64,000 nt of DNA from Urbifossiella limnaea (GTDB taxonomy: Bacteria > Planctomycetota > Planctomycetia > Gemmatales > Gemmataceae), in the NCBI RefSeq assembly GCF_007747215.1, contig NZ_CP036273.1:5812322-5876321 (forward strand). The letters run 5' to 3'. Under the pieces are notes generated by a model. The model was given only the letters and a program-made list of their open reading frames with translations. It had not been told where the DNA came from and did no database searches. Positions 1-9,500 of this stretch are shown piece by piece; position 1 is the first letter of the stretch; every line of letters begins with the position of its first letter. The position numbers and the translations under genes were made by a program.

Positions 1-1728
1 CCGCCCGTCGGCGTCGGTGAAGATCGCCCGGTGTTCGCGCGGCGGCCACGTCTCGTGCAGCGGCCCCTCGAACTCGACCGACTTCACCAGCAGCCGGGGC
101 ACGTCGCGGCCGTCGGCGTACTCGCTCCGCACGCCGATCTCGCGGACGCCGGCCAGGTAGTTGACGTTGTCCTTCTCCACGTCCGGGCTCGGGTAGTTCC
201 GAATCGCCCCCTCGAACACGAACCGCGACAGCCCGGTGTCACTCACCGTCTGCGGCGCGCCGACCGGGGCCAGCGTGCTGCCGCAGTCGCGGCGGAAGCC
301 CAGGTGAACGCCGACCCGCGGCGCACGCTTCTCGAACGCCGCGAACCGCTTTGCCAGGTCGCTCTCCTCCGGCAGCGGCGTGAGCGCCACCCGCTCCACC
401 TTCGCGCCGCCGGTCAGCTTTGCGTCGACTGCCAGCAGCCCGGCCGGGAGGCGGACCACGACGAACGCCGGCTGCTTCAGCGACCCCGTGAACTCGCGGC
501 CGCCGAGCGTCAGCGTCAGGTCGCCGGCCTTGCTGCCGGTCACGTCCACCTGATAGACGCCGGCCGCGGGGATGGTGAGACTGCCCTTCCCCTCGGCAAG
601 CGCGATCGGTCCCTCGCCCGCCTTCGCGCCGGGGTCGAGGAGCAGGCCGTCGTCGTACTTCGCGGCGGTGACAGTGACGCGGAACCGGCCGTGGTCAGGC
701 AGCTCGCGCAGCGCGACGCGGAAGTTCGCCCGCGGCCCGTAGGTGCTGTCGGCCCCGAACACCTCGGAGCTGGGGATCGCCGGCCGCAGTAGCAGCCCCT
801 GCGGGACGGGGTCGTAGGCGCGGCCCTTCGGGTAGCCGCGGGTGCCGCGCAGGCACGCGAACACGGAGTGATAAATGCTGTCGTAATCGCGCCAGCCGCG
901 GACCGTGTCGTTCCCCTGATACCCCTCGATGAAGCGGTATTTGGTCCGCATCCGGAACGGCGTGTACGCGAACCCCTTCTCCGGCGCCAGCTCCGTCACC
1001 ATCCAGTCGCGGTTCTCCAGCAGCAGGCTGTCGGCGCCGAGGATGAGGTTGTCCTTGATCGGGGCGGGGTTGATGCCGCGGCCGAGGTCCACGCGGAACG
1101 TCTGGATGGTCGGCTTCGCGGCCGGGTCCACGACGCAGCGGTCGAGCGCGGCCTCGGCGACCTCGAAGTACGCCTCCAGCAGCAGCGGCGACAGCTGGAG
1201 CGTGTCCTTGTTATTGACGAACCCGTCCTTCGAGACGGCGTCCGGCGGCAGCCGGTCGGCGAGTTCGTCGTCGAGGCGGAGGAGTTCGCGGAGGGTATTG
1301 CGGTACTGCGCGACGGTGAGCCGGCGGGTAAGGCCGTTCTTCGGCCCCGGCCGGGCGCGGGCGGCGGCGAGCGCCTTGCCGATCCACTCGGCGGCCCGCT
1401 TCCGCTCGTCGGCGCCCGGCTGTGTGGCCCCTTCCGGCGGCATACTGCCGTCGGCGAGTTGCTTCTGGACGTGTTCCCACAACTTGAACTGAGGTTCACC
1501 GAGGGCCGCGGAGAGGGTATCGACGCGGACGCCGGACTCCGCCTTGCCGTCCTTGTGGCAGCGGACGCAGTAGCGGGTGAGGAGCGGCCGCACGTCGCGG
1601 TCGAAGGTAGGGTCGGCGGGCGGGGCGTCGTCGGCGCTGCCGGTGGGGGCGACGGTGCAAGCCAGCGCGAGGAGCGGCGCGATCACCCAGCAGCGGCGGA
1701 GGACGGGGAGCGTGGTCGGCGACGACAC
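1..1728 (-). CDS. DUF1592-type planctomycete cytochrome c protein, 3' end cut off by window
   Basis: Continuous reading frame leaving the window at base 1, so the C-terminal part is missing. From the GTG at 1728 it has an exported N-terminus ([20 protein letters not shown]), then a heme c site CVRCH in the context [14 protein letters not shown] near residue 45, then a DUF1587-like block ([20 protein letters not shown]) and the start of the DUF1592 region. This order is that of the large planctomycete PSCyt1/DUF1587/DUF1592/DUF1588/DUF1585 exported proteins, whose biochemical role is not established. A GTG at 1755 is an alternative start. An 18-bp inverted repeat lies about 40 bp upstream. Open frames on the other strand here are shadows. 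Confidence 0.85.
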   Translation of the reverse strand, partial: MSSPTTLPVLRRCWVIAPLLALACTVAPTGSADDAPPADPTFDRDVRPLLTRYCVRCHKDGKAESGVRVDTLSAALGEPQFKLWEHVQKQLADGSMPPEGATQPGADERKRAAEWIGKALAAARARPGPKNGLTRRLTVAQYRNTLRELLRLDDELADRLPPDAVSKDGFVNNKDTLQLSPLLLEAYFEVAEAALDRCVVDPAAKPTIQTFRVDLGRGINPAPIKDNLILGADSLLLENRDWMVTELAPEKGFAYTPFRMRTKYRFIEGYQGNDTVRGWRDYDSIYHSVFACLRGTRGYPKGRAYDPVPQGLLLRPAIPSSEVFGADSTYGPRANFRVALRELPDHGRFRVTVTAAKYDDGLLLDPGAKAGEGPIALAEGKGSLTIPAAGVYQVDVTGSKAGDLTLTLGGREFTGSLKQPAFVVVRLPAGLLAVDAKLTGGAKVERVALTPLPEESDLAKRFAAFEKRAPRVGVHLGFRRDCGSTLAPVGAPQTVSDTGLSRFVFEGAIRNYPSPDVEKDNVNYLAGVREIGVRSEYADGRDVPRLLVKSVEFEGPLHETWPPREHRAIFTDADGR

Positions 1729-1766
1729 GAAGCGTTCCAGTGCGGGGCGGGCCACTGGCCCGACGG

Positions 1767-1784
1767 GTGATAAGAGCTTATCAC
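1767..1784. promoter_or_regulatory. 18-bp inverted repeat upstream of cytochrome c gene
   Basis: GTGATAAG and CTTATCAC arms separated by AG, an AT-richer island in GC-rich sequence, 39 bp upstream of the GTG start at 1728. Position and symmetry fit an operator for a dimeric regulator of the leftward gene. No regulator can be named. Confidence 0.35.
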
Positions 1785-2018
1785 GGCCGGGCGGGTTGTC
1801 ACCAGCGGGTCTTTCCGCGGATCAGGTGCCCGGGCGGCGTTGGGAGGCGGCAGTGGAACGGAGACAGAGTTTGCTCGGGATTTCGCTTGACCGTTGTGAG
1901 CATGGCTGTGAGGCTACGCGGAGGGTCGATGGAGTACAATGCTCGTGTTGTTCGTGCCTGATACGGCTGGGCAAAGAGCCTCACGACCAGCGTCTCTACC
2001 CCGCGATCAGGATGTGAA

Positions 2019-3017
2019 ATGAACACCTCTATCCGAGCGGCACTTGCTTTCACCCTCGGTCTCGTCCTTACCGCTACCGCCTTCTCACAACCGAATGAGC
2101 TCTTGGTCCTCAAAGGGGCCGACACGATTCGGTCTGTAACGTTCAGCCCTGATGCGACGATCCTCGCGTCGGGGGCTAACGATGGCACTGTCATTTTGTG
2201 GGATGTGAAGAGCGGCAAGGAACTGGCGGCAATGAAATTCGACAAGCGGTTCCCCAATCTCGCCTTCAGTCCGGATGCCAAAGCCCTCGCTGTGGCACAC
2301 GAAGGTAGCAAGGAAGTCATCCTCTTGGACGTGCAGACGCGAAAAGAGCGGTTCCGTCTGAAAGCGGAGACTGTGTGGCATATCGCATTCCGCCCGAAGA
2401 CCAACACGCTGGCGGTTGGTGGCTTATACGGAAGCTGCAAATTATGGGATGTTGAAACCGGCAAAGAGCAAGCCTCACTCGCACTGGGGGGTGCGACACT
2501 CAGCCTTCGTGCGATGAAGTTCAGTCCCGATGGTAAACTCCTGGCCTGCGGTCACAAGAATGGTGGCGTCAGTGTCTGGGATGTCGATGCCCAGAAGAAA
2601 GTTGCCAGCGGGGGGGCAAATCACGGCTTCGGTAGCCACGCGGTTTCAAGCGTCGCATTTACTCCCGACGCGGCGAAGCTCATGTTTTTTTCTGGTACAG
2701 GAGGGTATGGTGGGCCGGGGGATGTTCGGCCTCAATCAATATCCCACTGGGAGTTTACGAAGGGGAAACAACCCGCTAACTACCGCTCTGCCGAAAGCTA
2801 CGTGTCGGGCATCTCATTCAGTCCGGACGGGCGTTGGCTGGCAATCGTGGATGGCGGCACTCTCAAGTTGAGCCAGTGGCCCGGCGTGCAGCAAATCACT
2901 GCCTTCAAGGGGATTCGTCCGTACGCATTCAGCCCTGACAGTAAGCTCCTTGCGACCGTGGGCGCGGTGGGCGAGGGAGACAAGAGCAAGACGATTACTC
3001 TGTGGGAACTGAAGTGA
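2019..3017 (+). CDS. Exported WD40-repeat protein
   Basis: 332 aa. A signal peptide (LAFTLGLVLTATAFSQPNEL) precedes about seven WD40 blades with typical blade ends such as GTVILWDVKSGKEL, YGSCKLWDVETGKEQ and GGVSVWDVDAQKK, each introduced by an F(S/T)PD loop. It is therefore a single secreted or periplasmic beta-propeller, probably for protein binding; the partner is unknown. The gene is clearly less GC-rich than its neighbours, with many A/T third positions and a run of T near 2690, which suggests a different history from the surrounding DNA. It converges on the sigma-factor gene, with a large inverted repeat directly after its stop. Confidence 0.85.
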   Translation: MNTSIRAALAFTLGLVLTATAFSQPNELLVLKGADTIRSVTFSPDATILASGANDGTVILWDVKSGKELAAMKFDKRFPNLAFSPDAKALAVAHEGSKEVILLDVQTRKERFRLKAETVWHIAFRPKTNTLAVGGLYGSCKLWDVETGKEQASLALGGATLSLRAMKFSPDGKLLACGHKNGGVSVWDVDAQKKVASGGANHGFGSHAVSSVAFTPDAAKLMFFSGTGGYGGPGDVRPQSISHWEFTKGKQPANYRSAESYVSGISFSPDGRWLAIVDGGTLKLSQWPGVQQITAFKGIRPYAFSPDSKLLATVGAVGEGDKSKTITLWELK

Positions 3018-3020
3018 GTT

Positions 3021-3159
3021 AGCCCGTAGGGCGACGGCGTGTAGCCCCGGGTGGAACCCGGGGCGGCCTGCCGCGGAGTTCGAGCCGCACGACCGCTCGT
3101 GACACCGCCGACGCCGCCCCGGGTTCCACCCGGGGCTACACGCCGTCGCCCTACGGGCT
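3021..3159. repeat. Perfect 47-bp inverted repeat with 45-bp spacer
   Basis: Arms 3021-3067 and 3113-3159 are exact reverse complements. The arm contains the nested short palindrome CCCCGGGTGGAACCCGGGG. It begins 4 bases after the stop of the WD40 gene. It could act as a transcription terminator, or be a copy of a dispersed palindromic repeat family. There is no coding potential. Confidence 0.8.
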
Positions 3160-3644
3160 CAAGACCCGAGCCGCCAAGGGATCGACATGGCACCCTCGGG
3201 GGAGAGGGTCGCGGCGAAGCACGCGGGGTGAGGGGTTCACCACGTCCGATGTAGACCAGCAACCACGTCCGCAAAACCAGCAGCTTCGGAATCCCGACAA
3301 CCGTCCTTGAATACTGAACACCCGTTCCGTATGCTGCCGGGTGAGGTGTCGGCGCGGTTCAGACCCACGACGTCGCGACCCGGACAGCGCGACCGGATGG
3401 GTTGGTCAACCGCACTCGACCCGTGAGTCCCCAACCGCGTGCCGCGCGGTCCGTCCCCGTAATGGGGCGCCGGGGGGAGCCGGTCGTCCGGGCGACCGGC
3501 AGCAGGTCACAAGCCTGTAATCCCCCTGGCCGACAGGCGCGGTCCGGAGGGCGCGTTTGTGCCGAACTCGACACCCCGCCGCCGGCGGCCGTCGAACCGC
3601 GTTCCCGCGCGGCCGACGGCCGCCGGTTGGCGTTTCTGGCCGCC
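3160..3644. other. Convergent intergenic region without a recognisable gene
   Basis: About 485 bp between the ends of the WD40 gene and the leftward sigma-factor gene. A short hairpin (arms 3479-3486 and 3493-3500, loop TCCGGG) and GC-rich partial repeats are visible. I found no credible ORF, tRNA or known riboswitch. Confidence 0.5.
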
Positions 3645-4271
3645 TCAAGGCGTATCGGCGGTGAGGAGCCCTTCGTACTCGAGCCGGAGGCGCCGCAACA
3701 GCCGCGACTTGGCCTGGTACACGACGGCCGCTGTCACCCCGAGTTCGGCCGCCACCTCGGCCGCCGGGCGGCCCTCGACCGCGGTCGCCCAGAACGCCCG
3801 GAACGTTGCCGGCTCCACGTCGCCGCGGAGGAGTTCCAGCGCCCGCCGCATCACGCCGGCGGTGCCCGTCGCGGGGTCGGCCAACGAGTCGTCGGGCTCG
3901 GCTTCGGGCAGGTCGGCCCACCGGTCGCGGGCGGTGCTGCCGCCCTCGGCCAGCGGCCGGACCGCCTGCCGGCGGTGGTGGTCGGCGAGCTTGCTCCGGG
4001 TCACGGTGTACAGCCACCCGCGGAACGTGGCCCCGGGGCCGGTGGCGTCGAAGCGGGGTACGGCGACGGCGACGGCGGCCCACACGTCCTGCATCACGTC
4101 GGCCGCGTCCTCGGCCGACAGCCCCGTGCGGCGGCACCAGCCGAACACGAGCGGGCTGTACAGGTGAACGAGCCGCTCCCACGCCCCCGCGTCGGCGGTG
4201 CGGAGCCGGGCCAGCAGCGTCGGCGACGTACCCCCGGACGAGGGGGGCGTTTGTGGCGAGGTAGGTTCCAC
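3645..4271 (-). CDS. ECF-family RNA polymerase sigma factor
   Basis: 208 aa from GTG at 4271; sequence before it is Arg/Gly/Pro-rich and not protein-like, which decides the start. Region 2 spans about residues 20-95 (WERLVHLYSPLVFGWCRRTG, then a DVMQDVW motif and FRGWLYTVTRSKLADHHRR). Region 4 lies at about 145-195, with the helix-turn-helix EVAAELGVTAAVVYQAKSR. It likely directs RNA polymerase to a small regulon. It is divergent from a kinase-FGE gene (143 bp between them), a common planctomycete pairing in which the kinase may control sigma activity. No anti-sigma factor is visible; the kinase N-terminus has a short Cys-x2-Cys segment that could serve that role. Confidence 0.85.
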   Translation of the reverse strand: MEPTSPQTPPSSGGTSPTLLARLRTADAGAWERLVHLYSPLVFGWCRRTGLSAEDAADVMQDVWAAVAVAVPRFDATGPGATFRGWLYTVTRSKLADHHRRQAVRPLAEGGSTARDRWADLPEAEPDDSLADPATGTAGVMRRALELLRGDVEPATFRAFWATAVEGRPAAEVAAELGVTAAVVYQAKSRLLRRLRLEYEGLLTADTP

Positions 4272-4414
4272 GCCCGCACAATACCCCGCCGCGGCCGGTC
4301 GTTCCAGCCCGGCACGGCCCGCGGGGTTGCGTCCGCCCGGACCTGCGGCGACGATTCGTGTCAGACCCCGGCGTTGTACCCGGGTGACGCCCCGCCCCGG
4401 CCCGCGGCCCCGCC

Positions 4415-6499
4415 ATGACCCCCTGCCCGCCCGACGACCGCCTCCGCGCCTTCGACCGCGGCGGCGTGCCCGAGGCCGAACTCGACGCCATCGCCGCCCA
4501 CCTCGGGGTCTGCCTCGCGTGCGTGGACCGGCTCGCCCGGCTGGCCGTGGCGGTCGGCCCGCTGGCGGAGGCGTCCGACCCCGAACCGGACCACAGCGCC
4601 TACCGGCGGGCGGTCGCCCGCGCGGCGGGCCTGAACCCGACGGGGCCACGCCTCCCGGCGCCCGGCGACGCGCTCCGCGACTACCAACTCGTCGAGGTGG
4701 TCGGCCGCGGCGGCATGGGAACGGTGTTCCGCGCCGTCCACGCCCGGCTCGACAAGGTGGTGGCGGTGAAGGTGCTGACCGGGCGGCGGCTGGGCGACCC
4801 GGACGCGGCCGCCCGGTTCGCCCGCGAGATGAAGGCCGTCGGCCGGCTGGCCCACCCGCACGTCGTCCAGGCGACCGACGCCGGCGACGCCGACGGGGTG
4901 CCGTTCCTGGTCATGGAGTTCGTCGAAGGGCTGACGCTGTCCGCGCTCGTGAGGCGGGACGGCCCGCGGCCGGTGGTGGAGGCGTGCGCCCTGGTCCGCC
5001 AGGCCGCCGCCGGGCTCGGCTACGCCCACGGGTGTGGGCTGGTCCACCGCGACGTGAAGCCGTCGAACCTGATCCGCGCGGCCGGCGGCGTGGTGAAGGT
5101 GCTCGACCTCGGCCTCGCGCTCCCGCTCGCCGACCCGCCGGCCGACGCCGCCGCGGGGCTGAGTTCCGAGTCCGGCGGGTCGGACCTCACTTCGGCGAGC
5201 CGCGTCGTCGGCACGGTCGGGTACATGGCGCCGGAGCAGCGGCGGAACGCCCACACCGTGGACGCCCGCGCCGACGTGTACGGCCTGGGCGCGACGCTGT
5301 GGTTTCTCCTTGCAGGCGAGCCGCCCGGCGGCGGGTTCGCGGCGCCGGGCACGCTCCCGGGCGGCCTGCCGCCCGCGCTCTGGAGGAAGCTCCTCGCCCC
5401 CGACCCGGCCGAGCGCTTCCCCGACATGGCGGCCCTGTCCGCGGCGCTGGCGCCGTACTGCGGGCCGCCTCGGTCGCGGGCGAAGGTGCCGCTCGCCGCC
5501 GGCGCACTCGCGTGTGTGGTCGGCGCGCTGGTGGTCGCGCTGCGACCGCCGCCGGTGCCCGCGCCGGCGCCGGCCGCACCGCCGCCGGTCGCGGCCGCGC
5601 CCGCTCCGGTCGGCCTTGCCGTCGCCGCTCCACGGGTCGCACCGCCACCGGGGGCGCTGCCGATGTCACCGCACGCCGCCGGGGCGCTGCAACTCGACTG
5701 GGCCGAGTTCCTGGGCGCGCCGCCGTTCCGCACGCACCCGGCCGGGCTCGACTTCGCGCTGGTGCCGCCGGGCGAACTCGACCTCGCGCCGAACGCCCGG
5801 GTCGTCGTCACCCGCCCGTACCGGATCGGCACGACCGCCGTGACCCGCGGGCAGTTCGCGGCGTTCGTCGCGGCGACCGGCCACGTCACCGACGTGGAAC
5901 TGCGGCGGAACGGCGAGTACGTCGTGTTCGTGGCGGACGCCGGCGGCCGGAGCGGCGGCACCCGGTCGCTCCGCAACCCGGCGTACAGCTGGCGGGCGCC
6001 GGGGTACGCCGACCCGGCCGACGACGACCCGGCGACGCAGGTGAGTTGGGACGACGCGGCCGCCTTCTGCCGCTGGCTGTCGGCCGCCGACGGGCGCCCG
6101 TACCGGCTGCCGACCGAGGCCGAGTGGACGTGGGCCGTTCGGGCCGGGGACGCCGGCGACGAGTTGCCGGACCGGTTGCCACTCGCCCCCGGCCGGTTCC
6201 CGCAGCCTCAGATCGCCGCCCGCCCGATGCGGCCGTCTGCGGCGTCCGCGGGGCGGATGAACTCGTGGGGCGTCTGCACCGGCGGGCGGGTCGAGGAGTG
6301 GTGCCGCGACTGGTTCGGGGTCGTCCCCACCGGCCGCACGTCGGACTTCGAGAACGCCACACCCCACGTCGCCGGCATCCGCCTGACGTGCGGCGACTCC
6401 TACGCCGGCCTGCGGTCGCACTACGGCGCCCGGGCCGCGTTCCTGCCGCAGGCCGGGCGGAGTTCGATCGGGTTCCGGGTCGTGTGCGAAGCGCCCTGA
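4415..6499 (+). CDS. Ser/Thr protein kinase fused to an FGE-sulfatase (SUMF1-type) domain
   Basis: 694 aa. An N-terminal 80-residue segment carries a CLACVDRL motif resembling anti-sigma zinc-finger ends. The kinase domain is at about 90-350: P-loop [12 protein letters not shown] lysine AVKVL (K119), HRDVKPSN (211-218), DLG (231-233) in place of DFG, and GYMAPEQ. A Pro/Ala-rich transmembrane stretch lies at about 355-400. The C-terminus (about 425-694) is FGE/SUMF1-like ([51 protein letters not shown]). Family knowledge suggests a membrane kinase with an extracytoplasmic FGE-like module; catalysis by that module is not shown. It is divergent from the ECF sigma gene and 95 bp before the surface-protein gene. 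Confidence 0.9.
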   Translation: MTPCPPDDRLRAFDRGGVPEAELDAIAAHLGVCLACVDRLARLAVAVGPLAEASDPEPDHSAYRRAVARAAGLNPTGPRLPAPGDALRDYQLVEVVGRGGMGTVFRAVHARLDKVVAVKVLTGRRLGDPDAAARFAREMKAVGRLAHPHVVQATDAGDADGVPFLVMEFVEGLTLSALVRRDGPRPVVEACALVRQAAAGLGYAHGCGLVHRDVKPSNLIRAAGGVVKVLDLGLALPLADPPADAAAGLSSESGGSDLTSASRVVGTVGYMAPEQRRNAHTVDARADVYGLGATLWFLLAGEPPGGGFAAPGTLPGGLPPALWRKLLAPDPAERFPDMAALSAALAPYCGPPRSRAKVPLAAGALACVVGALVVALRPPPVPAPAPAAPPPVAAAPAPVGLAVAAPRVAPPPGALPMSPHAAGALQLDWAEFLGAPPFRTHPAGLDFALVPPGELDLAPNARVVVTRPYRIGTTAVTRGQFAAFVAATGHVTDVELRRNGEYVVFVADAGGRSGGTRSLRNPAYSWRAPGYADPADDDPATQVSWDDAAAFCRWLSAADGRPYRLPTEAEWTWAVRAGDAGDELPDRLPLAPGRFPQPQIAARPMRPSAASAGRMNSWGVCTGGRVEEWCRDWFGVVPTGRTSDFENATPHVAGIRLTCGDSYAGLRSHYGARAAFLPQAGRSSIGFRVVCEAP

Positions 6500-6594
6500 C
6501 CGGGGGCGTTTCGGGTTCCGGCGAGTTTCGTGTCAGACTCCCGGGCCGGGCCGCGTTCTGGGTGGGTGACACCCTCCCCGCACCGGAGCCCCCA

Positions 6595-9500
6595 ATGGCA
6601 CGCACGGCCCGCACGACCCTCCGGGTCGAGCCCCTCGAAGACCGCGTTACCCCGGCGTACACCGCGACCTTCAGCGGGTTCACCTCGACGTGGACTGGCA
6701 GTAGTACGGGCGGCACCGGCGACATCCTCACCTTCAGCCGTGACGCCGGGACCGGGAACCTGATCCACAACCGGTTCGTCGCCGGCGACACCGGGTTCAA
6801 CAGCGCCCAGGACTTCGACTCGACGGTCGCCGGCGACCAGGTCCTCGCCGCGTCGGCCGCCAGTGAGGTGCGCGTCACCACCGGGGGGAGCAGCCTGGAC
6901 GAGGTCCGGGTCGGCGGCTCGGTCGGCGGTCAGACCGCCGCCGCCAGCCAGTTGCTCGCGGTGTTCATCGTGACGGCTGGCGCCGCCGGGCAGGCCGTAC
7001 TCGTGGACGACTCAAGCGCCACCACCGGCCGGACGTTCACCTTCGCGAGCAACGGCGTCACCACCGTCGGCGTCGGCGTCTCGTTCGCCGGCCAGGCGTT
7101 CGGCGACGGGATCACCCTCAACACCGGCACCGGCAACGACACGGTCAACCTGACCAGCGTGCTCGGGATCGGCATCGGGGTCGAGCCGCGGGCCGTCGTC
7201 AACGACGGCGGGAGCGACACAGTCACCGTCGGGTCGGCCGCCGGCAGCCTGGACGGGTTCGCCGGGCAGCCGATCACCGTGACCGGGATCGGCGGAACCA
7301 CGGCCGTGGTGGTGAACGACGCCGGCGACGCCGACGGCGACACGTACACCGTCACCGCGGGCGGCGTCCGCCGGGAGGACGGGGCGAACGACGCGACCGT
7401 CACCACGAGCGGGACGGGAGTTTCGATCAGCCTGAACACCGGCGGCGGGGCCGACACGGTCGTCATGGCGGCCGGCGCGACACTGAACGGCGGGACGCTC
7501 GACGCCGGGGCGGGCGTGGACGCGCTCGACTACTCGGCGTTCACCACCCCGGTCGTCGTGAACCTCGGGTTCGGGTCGTCCGGCCTCGCCGCCGCGCTGG
7601 ACGGCAACCAGGCGAACCCGGCCCAGACCACGCCCGCGGCCGGCACGGCGGCGGTCTCGAACTACAACGCGACCAGCAAGACGTTCGACCTCACCCTGAC
7701 CGTGACCGACCTCAACCCGGCGACCGTGACCGGGCTCAGCTTGCACAGCGGCGGCGTCGGCGTGAACGGCCCACAACTGATCGACCTCCTGGCGCTCGGC
7801 GCCCTCGTCCCGGCCGGGACCGGGTTCACACTCACGCTCACCGGCGTGGCGCTCGGTGCGGCGAATGAAGCGGCGTTCCTCGGCGGGCAGACGTACCTGC
7901 GCGTAGGTACCGCCGCCGCGGGTTCGCTGATCCGCGGGCAGGTGTTCACCACCGGGAACCTCAACCTCGCCGCCGGCACCGCGACCGGGACCGGCGGGAT
8001 CACCGGCGTCGAGAACGTGACCGGCGGGTCGGCCGCCGACAGCCTCGTCGGCAGCTTCGTGCCGAACGTCTTGTCCGGGCTGGGTGGGAACGATGTGCTC
8101 GTCGGCGGACCGGGAGCGGGAGCTGGGGACACGTTCCTCGGCGGGGCGGACGACGACGTGATGGTCTGGAGCAACGGCGACGGCTCGGACGTGATGGACG
8201 GCGGGGCCGGGACCGACACCGTGGCGGTGAACGGGAACGTGACCGGCAACGACGTGTTCACGGTCGGGGCGAACGGCACCCGGATCGACTTCGACCGCAC
8301 CTCGGCCGGCCCGTTCTCGCTCGACATCGGGACCGTCGAGACGCTGGTCGTGAACGGCGTCGGCGGCGACGACTCGTTCGCCGTGAACGCCCTCGCCGGC
8401 GTCGCCGACCTGGCCGCCGTCCAGCTGAACGGCTTCGCCGGGGCCGACACCTTTGCCGCGCCCGCCGCGCCCGCCGGCATCACCGTCACCGCACGCGGCG
8501 GGGCCGGGAACGACACGTTCACCGTCGGCGGCCCGTCGCTCGACGCGATCCTCGGCGCGGTGAACGTGGACGGCGGCGGGAACGACGCCGCCCCGACCAC
8601 CACCCAGACCGGCAGTGCCGGGCCGAACACGCTGCCGACCGGCGACACGATCGTCCTCGACGACGCCGGCGACCCCACGGCCAACACCTACACCCTGACG
8701 GTCACCGACCTGATCCGCAACGGGCAGACCCCCGCCCGGTTCGCCCGGGTCGAGACGATCCGACTGAACGCAGGCACGGGCGGCGACACGTTCACGGTGG
8801 ACGCGCTGGCCCTGGCGAACACGGTCGTCAGCGGCGGCGGGGGGGACGACACGTTCACGCTCAACGTCGGGGCCGGGGCGAACGCCCGGCTCGACGGCGA
8901 CGCCGGGGCGGACACGTTCACGGTCTCCGGGAGCGGTACGGCGAGCGTCGCCGTGCTGAACGGCGGGGCGGAGAACGACGCGGTCAACATCGTCGCGCCC
9001 GGCGGCTCGCTCGACAACATCAGCGGCGCGATCGTGGTGGACGGCGGCGGCCACGCCGCCGCGCCGACCACGAGCCTCACCGCCGGCGGGGTCACGAACA
9101 CGCTGCCGGTCGGCGACACGCTCACGTTCAACGACGTCGGCGACGCGTCGAACAACACCTACGCGCTTGCTGCGGGCGCGCTCACACGCCCCGGCATCCC
9201 CGATGTCACGTTCGCCGCGGTCGAGACGGTCGTACTGAACGCCGCGAGCGGGAAGAACACCGTGACCGTGTCCGCGACCGGCCCGTCGACCACGACCACC
9301 GTGAACGGCGACACCGCAGCCGACACGATCACCGTCACCACGACCGGGGCGGCGAGCAACACCGCCGTCAACGGCGGCGGCGGGACCGACACGTTCACCG
9401 TCAACGGGAGCGGAGTCGGGAGCGTGACGCAGATGGACGGCGGCGCCGCGGCCGACACGCTCTCCGTGCCGACCGCTGGTTCGACGACGCCGAGCCTGAC

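Noticed and set aside
31-1770. Plus-strand open frames opposite the cytochrome c gene
   Set aside because: The minus strand has a heme CVRCH site, DUF1587 block and signal peptide; the plus-strand translations show no domain.
3479-3560. tRNA- or cobalamin-riboswitch-like structure
   Set aside because: A CAGG/CCTG stem with a 7-base loop looked tRNA-like, but base 33 is not T and no T-arm GGTTCGA is present. The conserved cobalamin box is also missing.
4198-6594. Upstream extension of the 6595 surface protein through the kinase gene
   Set aside because: The frame is open but encodes Arg/Pro-rich shadow sequence. The ATG at 6595 starts the known LEPLEDRVTPA signature.
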